In this document: positions 1 through 7,011 of the stretch, piece after piece
Layout of the letters: every line of letters starts with the position of its first letter
How positions within the stretch are numbered: the first letter of the stretch is position 1
Origin: Paractinoplanes deccanensis
GTDB taxonomy: Bacteria; Actinomycetota; Actinomycetes; Mycobacteriales; Micromonosporaceae
Assembly: GCF_016862115.1 (NCBI RefSeq)
Contig: NZ_BOMI01000068.1
Span: forward strand, 1-32,385
Length of the DNA stretch: 32,385 nucleotides
Direction of reading: 5' to 3'
Translations under genes and position numbers: made by a program
The notes under the pieces: model-generated
Databases searched by the model: none
The model's input: the letters and a program-made list of their open reading frames with translations, nothing else
Told to the model about the DNA's origin: nothing

Positions 1-84
1 AGGGCAGGGCAGGGCAGGGCAGGGCAGGGCAGGGCAGGGCAGGGAGAGGGGCAGGGCAGGGAGAGGGGCAGGGCAGGGCAGGGA
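1..84. repeat. G-rich pentanucleotide tandem repeat
   Basis: The window opens with AGGGC repeated about eight times in perfect register. Two AGGGAGAGGGGC-like interruptions and more AGGGC copies follow, up to about position 84. The array probably continues beyond the left edge. Each unit supplies a GGG run separated by two bases, so the plus strand could fold into G-quadruplexes. No reading frame through it resembles a gene. Confidence 0.9.
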
Positions 85-521
85 CGAAAGCGGCGGCCGT
101 AATGCGGCGGTGGGTTTATGGGGTGCCGTGAACTCTTAGGTGGTCGGTGATTTCGCCTGATCGCGCTTGGCCATCAGCTATGGAATAGGCTCGAGCTGGC
201 AGATGCTATGTCGTCCGTCCTGGCTGCACGAGTTCTCAGATTCAGCGGAATGGTTGTGTGTCGCCGGTAATTTGGTCCTGGTGGCGAGCTCAAGTTGCCG
301 CATGCAAGGATTATGCCCTTCGGTGTTGGGAGAGTCCACCTTGGAGGTGTTTCTGAGTGTGCCAACCTCAGAGGGCAGGCGGTCACTTTCCATGGCGCGC
401 GGTGTCATAAATAGAAGTTCTCGTTGCCATCATCCCTGCTTGTGAAATGGTGCAGCTGAGGCTCAATAAAGCCGCGGAGGGCGGCGATGGTGGAGCTCGC
501 CGGCTGTGGGGGCGCACGAGG
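85..521. other. gene-free stretch of lower GC
   Basis: No convincing gene is visible. Short open frames exist on both strands (for example about 167-445 plus and 178-408 minus). They lack the G/C third-position bias of the neighbouring genes, have no recognisable motif and no good ribosome binding site. Between roughly 100 and 440 the base composition is clearly less GC-rich than the rest of the window. This could be a decayed or transferred segment; nothing in it allows identification. Confidence 0.5.
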
Positions 522-617
522 GAGAAGGGGTGCGCGCAGGAAGAAGGGTGCGCGCAGGAAGGAAGGGGTGCGCGCAGGAAGAAGGGTGCGCGCAGGAAGG
601 AAGGGGTGCGCGCAGGA
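522..617. repeat. alternating 18/20-bp tandem repeat, 5 units
   Basis: Five units each end in GTGCGCGCAGGA. They alternate between a 20-bp form (522-541, 560-579, 598-617) and an 18-bp form (542-559, 580-597), so the higher-order period is 38 bp. There are no unique spacers, so this is not CRISPR. It lies in a gene-free region about 300 bp downstream of the Uma2 gene's stop codon. Confidence 0.9.
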
Positions 618-731
618 GAAGGGCGCCGAAGTCCAGTCAAGCGTAGGGCGCAAGAGGAAGGGAAAGGGGCGCCCGGCCGGGGCCGTTGGCGAAAGGCTGT
701 GCAGGGCCGACCGGGGAGACTCGCCGGGGAT

Positions 732-845
732 CAGGCAAGGTGTCGCGCGGGATCAGGCGGAGTGTCGCGCCTGGAGCAGGTGCGGTGTCGCGCCTGGAGC
801 AGGTGATGCCTCGCGCCTGGATCAGGCGAGGTGTCGCGCCAGGAT
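732..845. repeat. 22-23-bp tandem repeat, 5 units
   Basis: Five direct units start at 732, 754, 777, 800 and 823. Each begins CAGG and carries a GTGTCGCGCCTGG-like core with scattered substitutions. The units abut without spacers. The array lies 70 bp beyond the 3' end of the minus-strand Uma2 gene. No frame across it looks like a real protein. Confidence 0.88.
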
Positions 846-888
846 CGGGAGGGGTGCGGAAGGTGCCGGATCAAGGGCGAAGAGCCGC

Positions 889-938
889 GCTCAGAACAAA
901 GCGAGCGTAAGACGCTCAGAACAAGGCGAGCGTAAGAA
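889..938. repeat. 25-bp tandem duplication covering the uma2 stop codon
   Basis: Positions 889-913 and 914-938 are two copies of a 25-bp unit that differ at only two positions. The 914-938 copy contains the last codons and the TGA of the Uma2 gene (minus strand). The 889-913 copy repeats those codons and a second TGA just beyond the real stop. It looks like a recent duplication of the gene's 3' end, probably by replication slippage. Confidence 0.85.
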
Positions 939-1458
939 AGTCCTCCGGCCGCAGTGCCACGCTGAACGGCTTGCGAGCCTCCAGGATGTCGCCGGACGTG
1001 GCCACCGCCTGTTCGACGTAGCGGGTGCCGACGAGCTGGAACAGGCGCAGGGTCACCGTGTTCGGGGTGGGGCGGTGCGGCTCGACCAGCAGGTACCAGG
1101 GGATGCAGGCGGCCGAGTAGCGCACCCGCAGGCCGCGGTCGGTGAGGGCGTTGTCGGGGGCTATCTCGGCGATGAGGACGACGTCGGTGGCGTCGATGAC
1201 CAGGCCGGGGGAGGGGGCGGCGGTGACGACGATGTCGGGGATGACGATGCGGTCGATGTCGAGGCGGACGTTCACGGAGGCGGCGACCTTCAGGCCGGCG
1301 GCGGCCACGGCGGGGCGGAGGGCGGAGACCAGCAGCCAGGACATCTCCTGGTGCGGCCAGCTGGGTGCGGGGCTGGGGCGTAGCCGGCCGTCCATCAACT
1401 CGATGCGGCGGGCGGGCTCGTAGATGGCCAGGTACTCGGCCTCGGTCAGCGGCATCAT
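916..1458 (-). CDS. Uma2-family (DUF820) putative endonuclease-fold protein
   Basis: The 180-residue protein matches the Uma2/DUF820 family of PD-(D/E)XK-like fold proteins, abundant in actinobacteria and cyanobacteria and of mostly unknown role. Visible are the N-terminal MPLTEAEYLAIYE segment, ELMDGRL at 20-26, the IPDIVV strand with Asp75, the AEI strand with Glu98, and the CIPWYLLVEP motif near 118-127. The C-terminal KPFSVAL is also typical. The position usually held by the active-site Lys, in the helix just before the Tyr, appears to be Arg111, so activity is uncertain. The ATG at 1458 lies 6 nt after the stop of a small upstream frame in the same phase, so the two are probably co-transcribed. 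The last codons are duplicated downstream. Confidence 0.85.
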   Translation of the reverse strand: MMPLTEAEYLAIYEPARRIELMDGRLRPSPAPSWPHQEMSWLLVSALRPAVAAAGLKVAASVNVRLDIDRIVIPDIVVTAAPSPGLVIDATDVVLIAEIAPDNALTDRGLRVRYSAACIPWYLLVEPHRPTPNTVTLRLFQLVGTRYVEQAVATSGDILEARKPFSVALRPEDFLTLALF

Positions 1459-1464
1459 CGTCGC

Positions 1465-1632
1465 TCAGCGGGCGAGCGGGGTGCTGGTGTCCACCTTGAC
1501 GGGGAACGGCTCGTGCAGGGTCGGCGTCTGCCCCTCCGCGAAGCGGGCGGCAACCAACAGGGCCGGACTCACCCGAAGTCCTCCGTCGCCGAACTCTGCC
1601 TCCGTCATGGGCAAGGTGTCGCGTGCGTTCAT
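1465..1632 (-). pseudogene. short in-frame leader, probable internally deleted Uma2 copy
   Basis: A 55-codon frame runs from ATG at 1632 to TGA at 1465, in the same phase as the Uma2 gene that starts 6 nt later. Its N-terminus has LPMTEAEF, mirroring PLTEAEY at the start of the following gene. Its C-terminus, HEPFPVKVD then TPLAR, resembles the usual Uma2 ending (ePFPv.lD...L). The central catalytic part is absent. The simplest reading is a tandem Uma2 paralogue that lost its middle and kept both ends in frame. It could still be translated as a small peptide and may couple translation to the downstream gene. The parallel with Uma2 termini is seen in the sequence; the deletion history is inference. 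Confidence 0.5.
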
Positions 1633-1639
1633 GGCTCAA

Positions 1640-1669
1640 ATAGTCACACGACCAGTAGGCGCAAAGCAA
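1640..1669 (-). promoter_or_regulatory. possible leaderless promoter of the Uma2 pair
   Basis: On the minus strand a TTGCTT box (1664-1669) and a GACTAT box (1640-1645) are separated by 18 nt. The -10-like box ends 7 nt before the ATG at 1632, and no Shine-Dalgarno lies between them. This spacing is what a leaderless transcript would require. The boxes are only moderate matches to the consensus. Confidence 0.35.
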
Positions 1670-1741
1670 CATGTCGCGCGACACTCGTCCGGGTGATGCG
1701 GAACGGATCACAGCGGTGAATTCCGGCGGGCGGTGTACGTC

Positions 1742-2647
1742 ATGGCGGGTATGACAGATCAGTTCAACGCCAAGACCACCGCCGACGAGGTGCTGAAGGG
1801 CATCGACCTGGCGGGGCGCCGCTACATCGTGACCGGTGGGGCCTCGGGCATCGGGCTGGCCACCGCGGAGGCGCTGACCAGGGCGGGTGCCGACGTGACA
1901 GTGGCGACGCGAAGGCCGGCCGGTGATCAGAAAGCGCTCGATCTGAGCGATCTCGACTCGGTGCGGGCGTTCGTCGACGGCTGGGACGGGCCGGTGCACG
2001 GCATCGTCGCGAACGGCGGGGTGATGGCGATCCCGGAGCGGCAGACCGCCAAGAACGGGTGGGAGCTCCAGCTCGCCACCAACTTCCTCGGGCACTTCGC
2101 CCTGATCACCGGGCTGCACGACAATCTGCGGGCCGCGCGGGGAGCCCGGGTGGTCGTGGTCAGCTCGGGCATCCAGGTCAAGGGCCCGTTCGACTTCGAC
2201 GACCCGCAGTTCGAGCGGCACCCGTACGACCCGTGGGAGGCCTACCGCAACTCCAAGGTGGCCGGCAGCCTGCTCGCCGTGGGCATCGCGCGGCGGTGGG
2301 CCGGTGACGGCATCGTGGCGAACACCGCCGACCCGGGGTACGTGGCCACGAACATCCAGCGGCACCTCGACGAGGACACGCTGCGCGGTTTCGGCATGGT
2401 CGACGCCGACGGCAAGCCGGCGGACGTGCTGCCCGAGTTCTTCTCCACCGCGGAGGAGGCCGCGGCCACCACCGTGCTGCTGGCCGCCCACCCGCTGCCC
2501 GCGGAGGTGAACGGCCGCTACTACATCTACTGCCAGGAGGCCGAGCACGTGCCCGGCGGCCCGGACGCGACGAGTGGCGTGGCCGGCTGGTCCCTCGACC
2601 CGGCGGCCGCCGACCGTCTGTGGGCGCTGGCGGAGAGCGCGCTCTAA
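1742..2647 (+). CDS. SDR-family NAD(P)-dependent oxidoreductase
   Basis: A classical short-chain dehydrogenase/reductase of about 301 residues that probably reduces or oxidises a carbonyl or alcohol substrate with NAD(P)(H). Counting from ATG 1742, the cofactor motif TGGASGIG is at 31-38, NGG replaces the usual NAG at 91-93, Asn114 lies in the LATNFLGHF segment, and the catalytic Ser is at 141/142. The YRNSK motif supplies Tyr168 and Lys172. Alternative in-frame starts are GTG 1733 and ATG 1751. ATG 1742 was chosen because a GGCGGGCGG stretch ends 8 nt upstream. The gene is convergent with the MocR gene, with 9 nt between stop codons. The substrate cannot be read from sequence. Confidence 0.88.
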   Translation: MAGMTDQFNAKTTADEVLKGIDLAGRRYIVTGGASGIGLATAEALTRAGADVTVATRRPAGDQKALDLSDLDSVRAFVDGWDGPVHGIVANGGVMAIPERQTAKNGWELQLATNFLGHFALITGLHDNLRAARGARVVVVSSGIQVKGPFDFDDPQFERHPYDPWEAYRNSKVAGSLLAVGIARRWAGDGIVANTADPGYVATNIQRHLDEDTLRGFGMVDADGKPADVLPEFFSTAEEAAATTVLLAAHPLPAEVNGRYYIYCQEAEHVPGGPDATSGVAGWSLDPAAADRLWALAESAL

Positions 2648-2656
2648 AACAGAGGG

Positions 2657-3970
2657 TCAACGCGGTACGGCCTGAGCGGGCGCCCGCGCCGCCTCGGCGA
2701 GACGGGCGGCCACCGCCTCGTGGTCGTCCCCGATCAGGCCGACCGTCACGCGCAGATGCGGGGTGCCTGCGCCGACCGTGAAGGCGGCGCCGGCGGCCGC
2801 ACCGATCCCGGCGCCGGCGAGCGAGATCAGCGCGGCCTGCTCGTCGGCGACCGGGAGCCACAGGTTCAGGCCGTCGCCCGGTGGCAGGCCCAGCAGCGAT
2901 GCCATCGTGCGCCGGCGGGACGCGTACGCCGCGCGGGCCCGGCGCACGGCCGCGACCGATGCCGGATCGGTGAGCAACGTCAACAGCAGGTGCTGGAGGA
3001 GCCGGCTGGTCCAGCCCTGCCCCAGCAGCCGCCGCTCGAGGACCGGGTCGAGCGTGGCGGCGGGCGCACCCACCGCCGCCAGGCGCAGGTCGGGGCCGTG
3101 CGACTTCGAGAAGCTGCGCACGTGGATCGTCTGGCGCGGCAGGAACGAGCCCACCGAGTGCAGGGCGGCCGAGGACACGTCGCCGGCCGAGTCGTCCTCC
3201 ACGACGTACACGTGCGGGGTCTGCGCCAGCACCTCGGCGAGCGCCGCGGCCCGGGTGCCGGACCATGACGCTCCCGTGGGGTTGTGGGCGCGCGGCTGCA
3301 CGAAGACGGCGGCGGGCCGCTGGGCGAGGGCCACGGCGAGCTGATCGGGCAGCATGCCCTCCTCGTCGGTCGCGGCGCCGATCACCTGGACGCCGAGGGC
3401 GTCGAGCAGGTCGAGCAGCGGCGGGAAGCACGGGTTCTCGACGACCGCGCGATCGCCGAGGCGCAGCAGGGACGAGGCGACGTGGTCGATCGCGTCCATC
3501 GCGCCGTCGAAGATCGCCAGCCGTTCCGGCGGGTACGGCCAGCTGTCCCGCAGCAGCTCGGCGAGGGCCGGAAGGACCGGTTCGTCCAGATAGCTGGTGG
3601 GTGCGGGGGAGAGCCCGGCCAGCGGCGGCAGGGGCGGCAAAAGCGACGGATCGGGCACGCCGGTGGAGAGGTCGAGCGCGAATCCGGAGCGGCCGCGCAA
3701 CGCCGCACGGTAACGGCCCGGGCCGCTGAGCCGGTCCTCGGCGACGATCGTGCCGCGGCGCCCGTCGGTCCGGATGGTTCCCGACCTGCGCAGGAGCTGC
3801 CATGCTGCGCTGACGGTCGTCGGTGACATGTGCAGGGCGGTGGCCACTGTGCGTACGGGAGGAAGCTTGGCGCCCGGACGCAGCGTCCCGTCGCCGACCG
3901 CCCGCCCGACGGCATCCGCCAGACCGCGGGCGGTGAAGTCGGTGAGACGGTGTTTCAGCTCGTCAAGCAT
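2657..3970 (-). CDS. MocR/GabR-type regulator (GntR HTH plus aminotransferase fold)
   Basis: The 437-residue protein has an N-terminal GntR winged helix (about 8-78, with LPPVRTVATALHMSPTTVSAAW) fused to a fold-type I aminotransferase domain. PLP-site features are retained: HNPTG around Asn230, Asp260 in VVEDDSAGD, and Schiff-base Lys289 in SFSKSHGPDLR. MocR regulators sense PLP adducts of amino compounds; GabR, for example, senses GABA with PLP. Being divergent from mmsA and next to an amine-catabolic cluster, it is a good candidate regulator of that cluster. The start at 3970 was preferred over ATG 3994 because a promoter-like -10 element lies between the two. An enzymatic role is less likely given the HTH domain. 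Confidence 0.88.
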   Translation of the reverse strand: MLDELKHRLTDFTARGLADAVGRAVGDGTLRPGAKLPPVRTVATALHMSPTTVSAAWQLLRRSGTIRTDGRRGTIVAEDRLSGPGRYRAALRGRSGFALDLSTGVPDPSLLPPLPPLAGLSPAPTSYLDEPVLPALAELLRDSWPYPPERLAIFDGAMDAIDHVASSLLRLGDRAVVENPCFPPLLDLLDALGVQVIGAATDEEGMLPDQLAVALAQRPAAVFVQPRAHNPTGASWSGTRAAALAEVLAQTPHVYVVEDDSAGDVSSAALHSVGSFLPRQTIHVRSFSKSHGPDLRLAAVGAPAATLDPVLERRLLGQGWTSRLLQHLLLTLLTDPASVAAVRRARAAYASRRRTMASLLGLPPGDGLNLWLPVADEQAALISLAGAGIGAAAGAAFTVGAGTPHLRVTVGLIGDDHEAVAARLAEAARAPAQAVPR

Positions 3971-3976
3971 TTTGTG

Positions 3977-4005
3977 ACAGTACGAAATGGCCATTGTTCG
4001 GTCCA
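3977..4005 (-). promoter_or_regulatory. predicted leaderless promoter of the MocR gene
   Basis: Read on the minus strand, TGGACC (4000-4005) and TACTGT (3977-3982) are separated by exactly 17 nt. The -10-like box ends 6 nt before the ATG at 3970. There is no Shine-Dalgarno, so translation from a leaderless mRNA is likely if this promoter is used. It overlaps the oppositely oriented mmsA promoter. Confidence 0.5.
3986..3995. promoter_or_regulatory. palindromic operator candidate AATGGCCATT
   Basis: A perfect 10-bp palindrome lies inside the spacer of the predicted MocR-gene promoter and touches the -35 element of the predicted mmsA promoter. Flanking CGAA (left) and TTCG (right) extend the dyad imperfectly. 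A protein bound here could affect both divergent genes. The MocR protein itself is the obvious candidate, though MocR/GabR sites are often direct repeats. Confidence 0.45.
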
Positions 4006-4022
4006 GAGCTGGTACGTAATCT
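3994..4022 (+). promoter_or_regulatory. predicted leaderless promoter of mmsA
   Basis: TTGTTC (3994-3999) and TAATCT (4017-4022) are separated by exactly 17 nt. The -10-like box ends 7 nt before the ATG at 4030. No ribosome binding site fits in that gap, which points to a leaderless transcript starting at or next to the ATG. Confidence 0.55.
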
Positions 4023-4029
4023 CCCGTCC

Positions 4030-5517
4030 ATGATTCGTATCGCGCACTGGATCGGCGGCGCCGAGCGCGCCGGCACGTCCGGCCGGGTCGGTCCCGTCCA
4101 CAACCCCGCCACCGGCGAGCAGACCGCCGAGGTCGACCTCGCCTCGACCGCCGAGATCGCCGAGGCCGTCGCGGTCGCCAAGGAGGCCGCCAAGGCTTGG
4201 CGGGAAGCCTCGCTGTCGAAGCGCTCGGCGGTTCTGTTCAAGTTCCGCGAGCTGCTCGCCGCGCACGCCGGCGACCTCGCCGCGATCATCACGAGCGAGC
4301 ACGGCAAGGTGCTCTCCGACGCCGCCGGCGAGGTGGCCCGCGGCCTGGAGAACGCCGAGTTCGCCACCGGCATCCCGCACCTGATGAAGGGCTCCTTCTC
4401 GGAGCAGGCGGCCACCGGCGTCGACGTCTACTCGATCCGCCAGCCGCTCGGCGTCGTCGCCGGCATCACCCCGTTCAACTTCCCGGCGATGGTGCCGCTG
4501 TGGATGTGCACCACGGCGATCGCGGCGGGCAACGCCTTCGTGCTCAAGCCGAGCGAGAAGGACCCGTCCGCGGCCCTCTTCCTGGCCAAGCTGTGGCAGG
4601 AGGCCGGCCTGCCCGACGGCGTCTTCACGGTCGTCAACGGCGACGTCGAGGCGGTCAACGCGCTGCTCGTGCACCCGGACATCGCCGCGGTCAGCTTCGT
4701 CGGCTCCACGCCCGTCGCGAAGTACATCTACGAGACCGGTACGAGCCACGGCAAGCGCGTGCAGGCGCTGGGCGGCGCGAAGAACCACATGGTCGTCCTG
4801 CCGGACGCCGAGATCGACGCGGCCGCCGACGCCGCGGTCAACGCCGCGTACGGCTCGGCCGGCGAGCGCTGCATGGCCGTCTCCGTGGTGGTGGCCGTGG
4901 GCGACGTGGCCGGCCCGCTGGTCGACGCGATCGCCGCGCGCCTGCCGAAGCTGAGGATCGGCGCGGGCACCGACCCGGAGTCGCAGATGGGCCCGCTGAT
5001 CAGCGCGCAGCACCGGGACAAGGTGGCCGGCTACGTGACCCGCGGCGTCGAGGCGGGCGCCACGGTCATCGCCGACGGGCGCGAGGCGGACGTGCCCGGC
5101 GACGGCTACTTCCTCGGCGTCACGCTGCTCGACAACGTCACCCCGGACATGGAGGTCTACACCGACGAGATCTTCGGGCCGGTGCTCTGTGTGGTGCGCG
5201 CGTCGACGTACGCCGAAGCCGTTGAATTGATCAACAACAACGAGTACGGCAACGGCACGGCCATCTTCACGCGCGACGGCGGCGCGGCGCGGCAGTTCCA
5301 GTTCGACGTCAACGCGGGGATGGTCGGGGTCAACGTGCCGATCCCGGTGCCGGTCGCCTACTACTCGTTCGGCGGTTGGAAGGCCTCGCTCTTCGGCGAC
5401 ACCCACATGTACGGGCCGGACGGCATCCACTTCTTCACGCGTTCCAAGGTCGTCACGTCGCGGTGGCCGGATCCCGGCACGTCCTCGATCGACCTCGGCT
5501 TCCCCACGAACCGATGA
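4030..5517 (+). CDS. mmsA: methylmalonate/malonate-semialdehyde dehydrogenase (acylating)
   Basis: The 495-residue protein belongs to the CoA-acylating aldehyde dehydrogenase branch, which converts (methyl)malonate semialdehyde with CoA and NAD+ to propionyl- or acetyl-CoA plus CO2. Diagnostic features are TPFNFPAMVPLWM near 147-159, the family-specific ALGGAKNH at 246-253 in place of ELGGK (the general-base Glu of ordinary ALDHs is missing, as expected for MmsA), and catalytic Cys281 in GERCMAVSV. The start at 4030 fits the family N-terminus (MIRIAHWIGG) and the leaderless promoter just upstream. The stop overlaps the next start (ATGA), so it is co-translated with an aminotransferase. Here it plausibly handles malonate semialdehyde from beta-alanine, or methylmalonate semialdehyde from valine. 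Confidence 0.93.
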   Translation: MIRIAHWIGGAERAGTSGRVGPVHNPATGEQTAEVDLASTAEIAEAVAVAKEAAKAWREASLSKRSAVLFKFRELLAAHAGDLAAIITSEHGKVLSDAAGEVARGLENAEFATGIPHLMKGSFSEQAATGVDVYSIRQPLGVVAGITPFNFPAMVPLWMCTTAIAAGNAFVLKPSEKDPSAALFLAKLWQEAGLPDGVFTVVNGDVEAVNALLVHPDIAAVSFVGSTPVAKYIYETGTSHGKRVQALGGAKNHMVVLPDAEIDAAADAAVNAAYGSAGERCMAVSVVVAVGDVAGPLVDAIAARLPKLRIGAGTDPESQMGPLISAQHRDKVAGYVTRGVEAGATVIADGREADVPGDGYFLGVTLLDNVTPDMEVYTDEIFGPVLCVVRASTYAEAVELINNNEYGNGTAIFTRDGGAARQFQFDVNAGMVGVNVPIPVPVAYYSFGGWKASLFGDTHMYGPDGIHFFTRSKVVTSRWPDPGTSSIDLGFPTNR

Positions 5518-6851
5518 CCGCCGAGCTCGTCCGCGCGGACGACCGCGCCCACGTCTTCCACTCCTGGTCCGCGCAGGGCCTCATCAACCCCATGCCCGTG
5601 GCGGGGGCCGGCGGCTCCTACTTCTGGGACTACGACAACACGAGATATCTGGACTTCTCGTCGCAGCTGGTCAACGTCAACATCGGACACCAGCACCCCC
5701 GGCTCGTGGCGGCGATCCAGGAGCAGGCGGCGAAGCTGTGCACGATCCAGCCGGCCTTCGCCAACGACAAGCGCGGCGAGGCGGCCCGGCTGATCAGCGA
5801 GCTCGCGCCCGGCCCGCTCAACAAGGTGTTCTTCACCAACGGCGGCGCCGAGGCCAACGAGAACGCCGTGCGCCTCGCCCGCGGCCACACCGGCCGGCAC
5901 AAGGTGCTGTCGATGTACCGCAGCTACCACGGCTCGACGTCGACCGCGATCACCGCGACCGGCGACCCGCGCCGCTGGCCCAACGAGCCCACCGCGATCG
6001 GCGTCGTGCACTTCTGGGGCCCGTACCCGTACCGCTCGCCCTTCTATGCGGCCACGCCGGAGCAGGAGACCGAGCGTGCGCTGGCCCACCTGCGCGACAC
6101 GATCGTCTTCGAGGGCGCGTCGACCATCGCCGCCGTGCTCATCGAGACGGTGGTCGGCACCAACGGCATCCTCGTGCCGCCGCCCGGCTACCTGGCCGGC
6201 GTGCGCGCGATCTGCGACGAGTTCGGCATCGTCTTCATCGCCGACGAGGTGATGGCCGGCTTCGGCCGCTGCGGCGAGTGGTTCGCCGTGGACCGCTGGG
6301 GCGTCACGCCCGACCTGATCACCTTTGCCAAGGGGGTCAACTCGGGCTATCTGCCGCTCGGCGGTGTGGTCATCTCGGACGAGATCGCGGAGACCTTCCG
6401 GGAGCGGCCTTTCCCGGGCGGGCTCACCTATTCCGGTCATCCGCTCGCCTGCGCCTCCGCTGTCGCCTCCATCGAGATCTTCAAGGAGGAGGGGATCATC
6501 GAGCACGCCCGCGCGATCGGCGACGATGTGATCGCGCCCGGGCTGGCCGCGCTGGCCGCGCGGCACCCCAGCGTCGGCGAGGTCCGCGGCCTGGGCGTCT
6601 TCTGGGCGATCGAGCTGGTGCGCGACCGGCAGACGCGCGAGCCGCTCGTGCCGTTCAACGCCGCGGGCGCGGCGGCCGGTCCGATGAACGAGGTGGCCGC
6701 CGCCTGCAAGGAGCGAGGGCTCTGGCCCTTCACCCACTTCAACCGGGTGCACGTCGCTCCGCCGTGCACGGTGAGCGTCCAGGAGGTCGAGGAAGGGCTG
6801 TCGATCCTCGACGAGGCGCTCGCGGTGGCCGACAGGTATTGCCCAGGCTAA
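5514..6851 (+). CDS. class III aminotransferase, candidate beta-alanine/omega-amino acid:pyruvate type
   Basis: A 445-residue PLP-dependent omega-aminotransferase. Visible are FWDYDNTRYLDF near the N-terminus, TNGGAEANENA around 108-118, SYHGSTS at 137-143, the cofactor Asp244 in IADEVMAGFGR and Schiff-base Lys273 in TFAKGVNSGYLPLGG. The ATG overlaps the mmsA stop by 4 nt, so the pair is translationally coupled. Coupling to MmsA suggests it forms malonate semialdehyde from beta-alanine (or methylmalonate semialdehyde from 3-aminoisobutyrate), which MmsA then converts to an acyl-CoA. Taurine or another omega-amine remains possible. Class III family assignment is certain; the substrate is inferred. 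Confidence 0.85.
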   Translation: MTAELVRADDRAHVFHSWSAQGLINPMPVAGAGGSYFWDYDNTRYLDFSSQLVNVNIGHQHPRLVAAIQEQAAKLCTIQPAFANDKRGEAARLISELAPGPLNKVFFTNGGAEANENAVRLARGHTGRHKVLSMYRSYHGSTSTAITATGDPRRWPNEPTAIGVVHFWGPYPYRSPFYAATPEQETERALAHLRDTIVFEGASTIAAVLIETVVGTNGILVPPPGYLAGVRAICDEFGIVFIADEVMAGFGRCGEWFAVDRWGVTPDLITFAKGVNSGYLPLGGVVISDEIAETFRERPFPGGLTYSGHPLACASAVASIEIFKEEGIIEHARAIGDDVIAPGLAALAARHPSVGEVRGLGVFWAIELVRDRQTREPLVPFNAAGAAAGPMNEVAAACKERGLWPFTHFNRVHVAPPCTVSVQEVEEGLSILDEALAVADRYCPG

Positions 6852-6871
6852 CGCCGGATTGCGTATCTCAA

Positions 6872-6888
6872 CGGGGCACTGAACCCCG
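6872..6888 (+). terminator. weak hairpin after the mmsA-aminotransferase pair
   Basis: CGGGG (6872-6876) pairs with CCCCG (6884-6888) across a 7-nt loop, 20 nt after the aminotransferase stop. The stem is only 5 bp and no T run follows closely, so at most it attenuates. The rest of 6852-7011 holds the leader of the next gene, and I could not identify a clear promoter in it. Confidence 0.25.
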
Positions 6889-7011
6889 GATTCCGTTTCA
6901 GGTTTGGAAATTACTTCGGATTCCCTTGTCTTAGGTCCGTCGCGTGTGTCAAGGTCCCTCAGTCGTTTCGTGTGGGAGCTGTCACAGCGCCTTCCCCGGA
7001 GGTCTTATTCA

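Noticed and set aside
167..445. Possible small genes in the lower-GC stretch (also 178-408 on the minus strand)
   Set aside because: No third-position GC bias, no ribosome binding site, no motif, and overlapping frames on both strands are equally open.
522..845. CRISPR array
   Set aside because: The repeats abut directly with no unique spacers, and no cas genes are present in the window.
487..1383. A 298-codon plus-strand frame through the repeats and antisense to Uma2
   Set aside because: Its first half is translated minisatellite and its second half is the complement of Uma2. There is no plausible domain.
731..2548. A 605-codon minus-strand open frame across the Uma2 and SDR genes
   Set aside because: It is antisense to the SDR gene and in another frame than the Uma2 gene. 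Its low-complexity Arg/Gly/Pro composition is typical of shadow frames.
3955..5430. Long minus-strand frame opposite mmsA, and similar frames opposite patD, potD and the aminotransferases
   Set aside because: Each mirrors a gene with complete catalytic motifs on the other strand. The His/Arg/Asp-rich composition is a typical antisense artefact.
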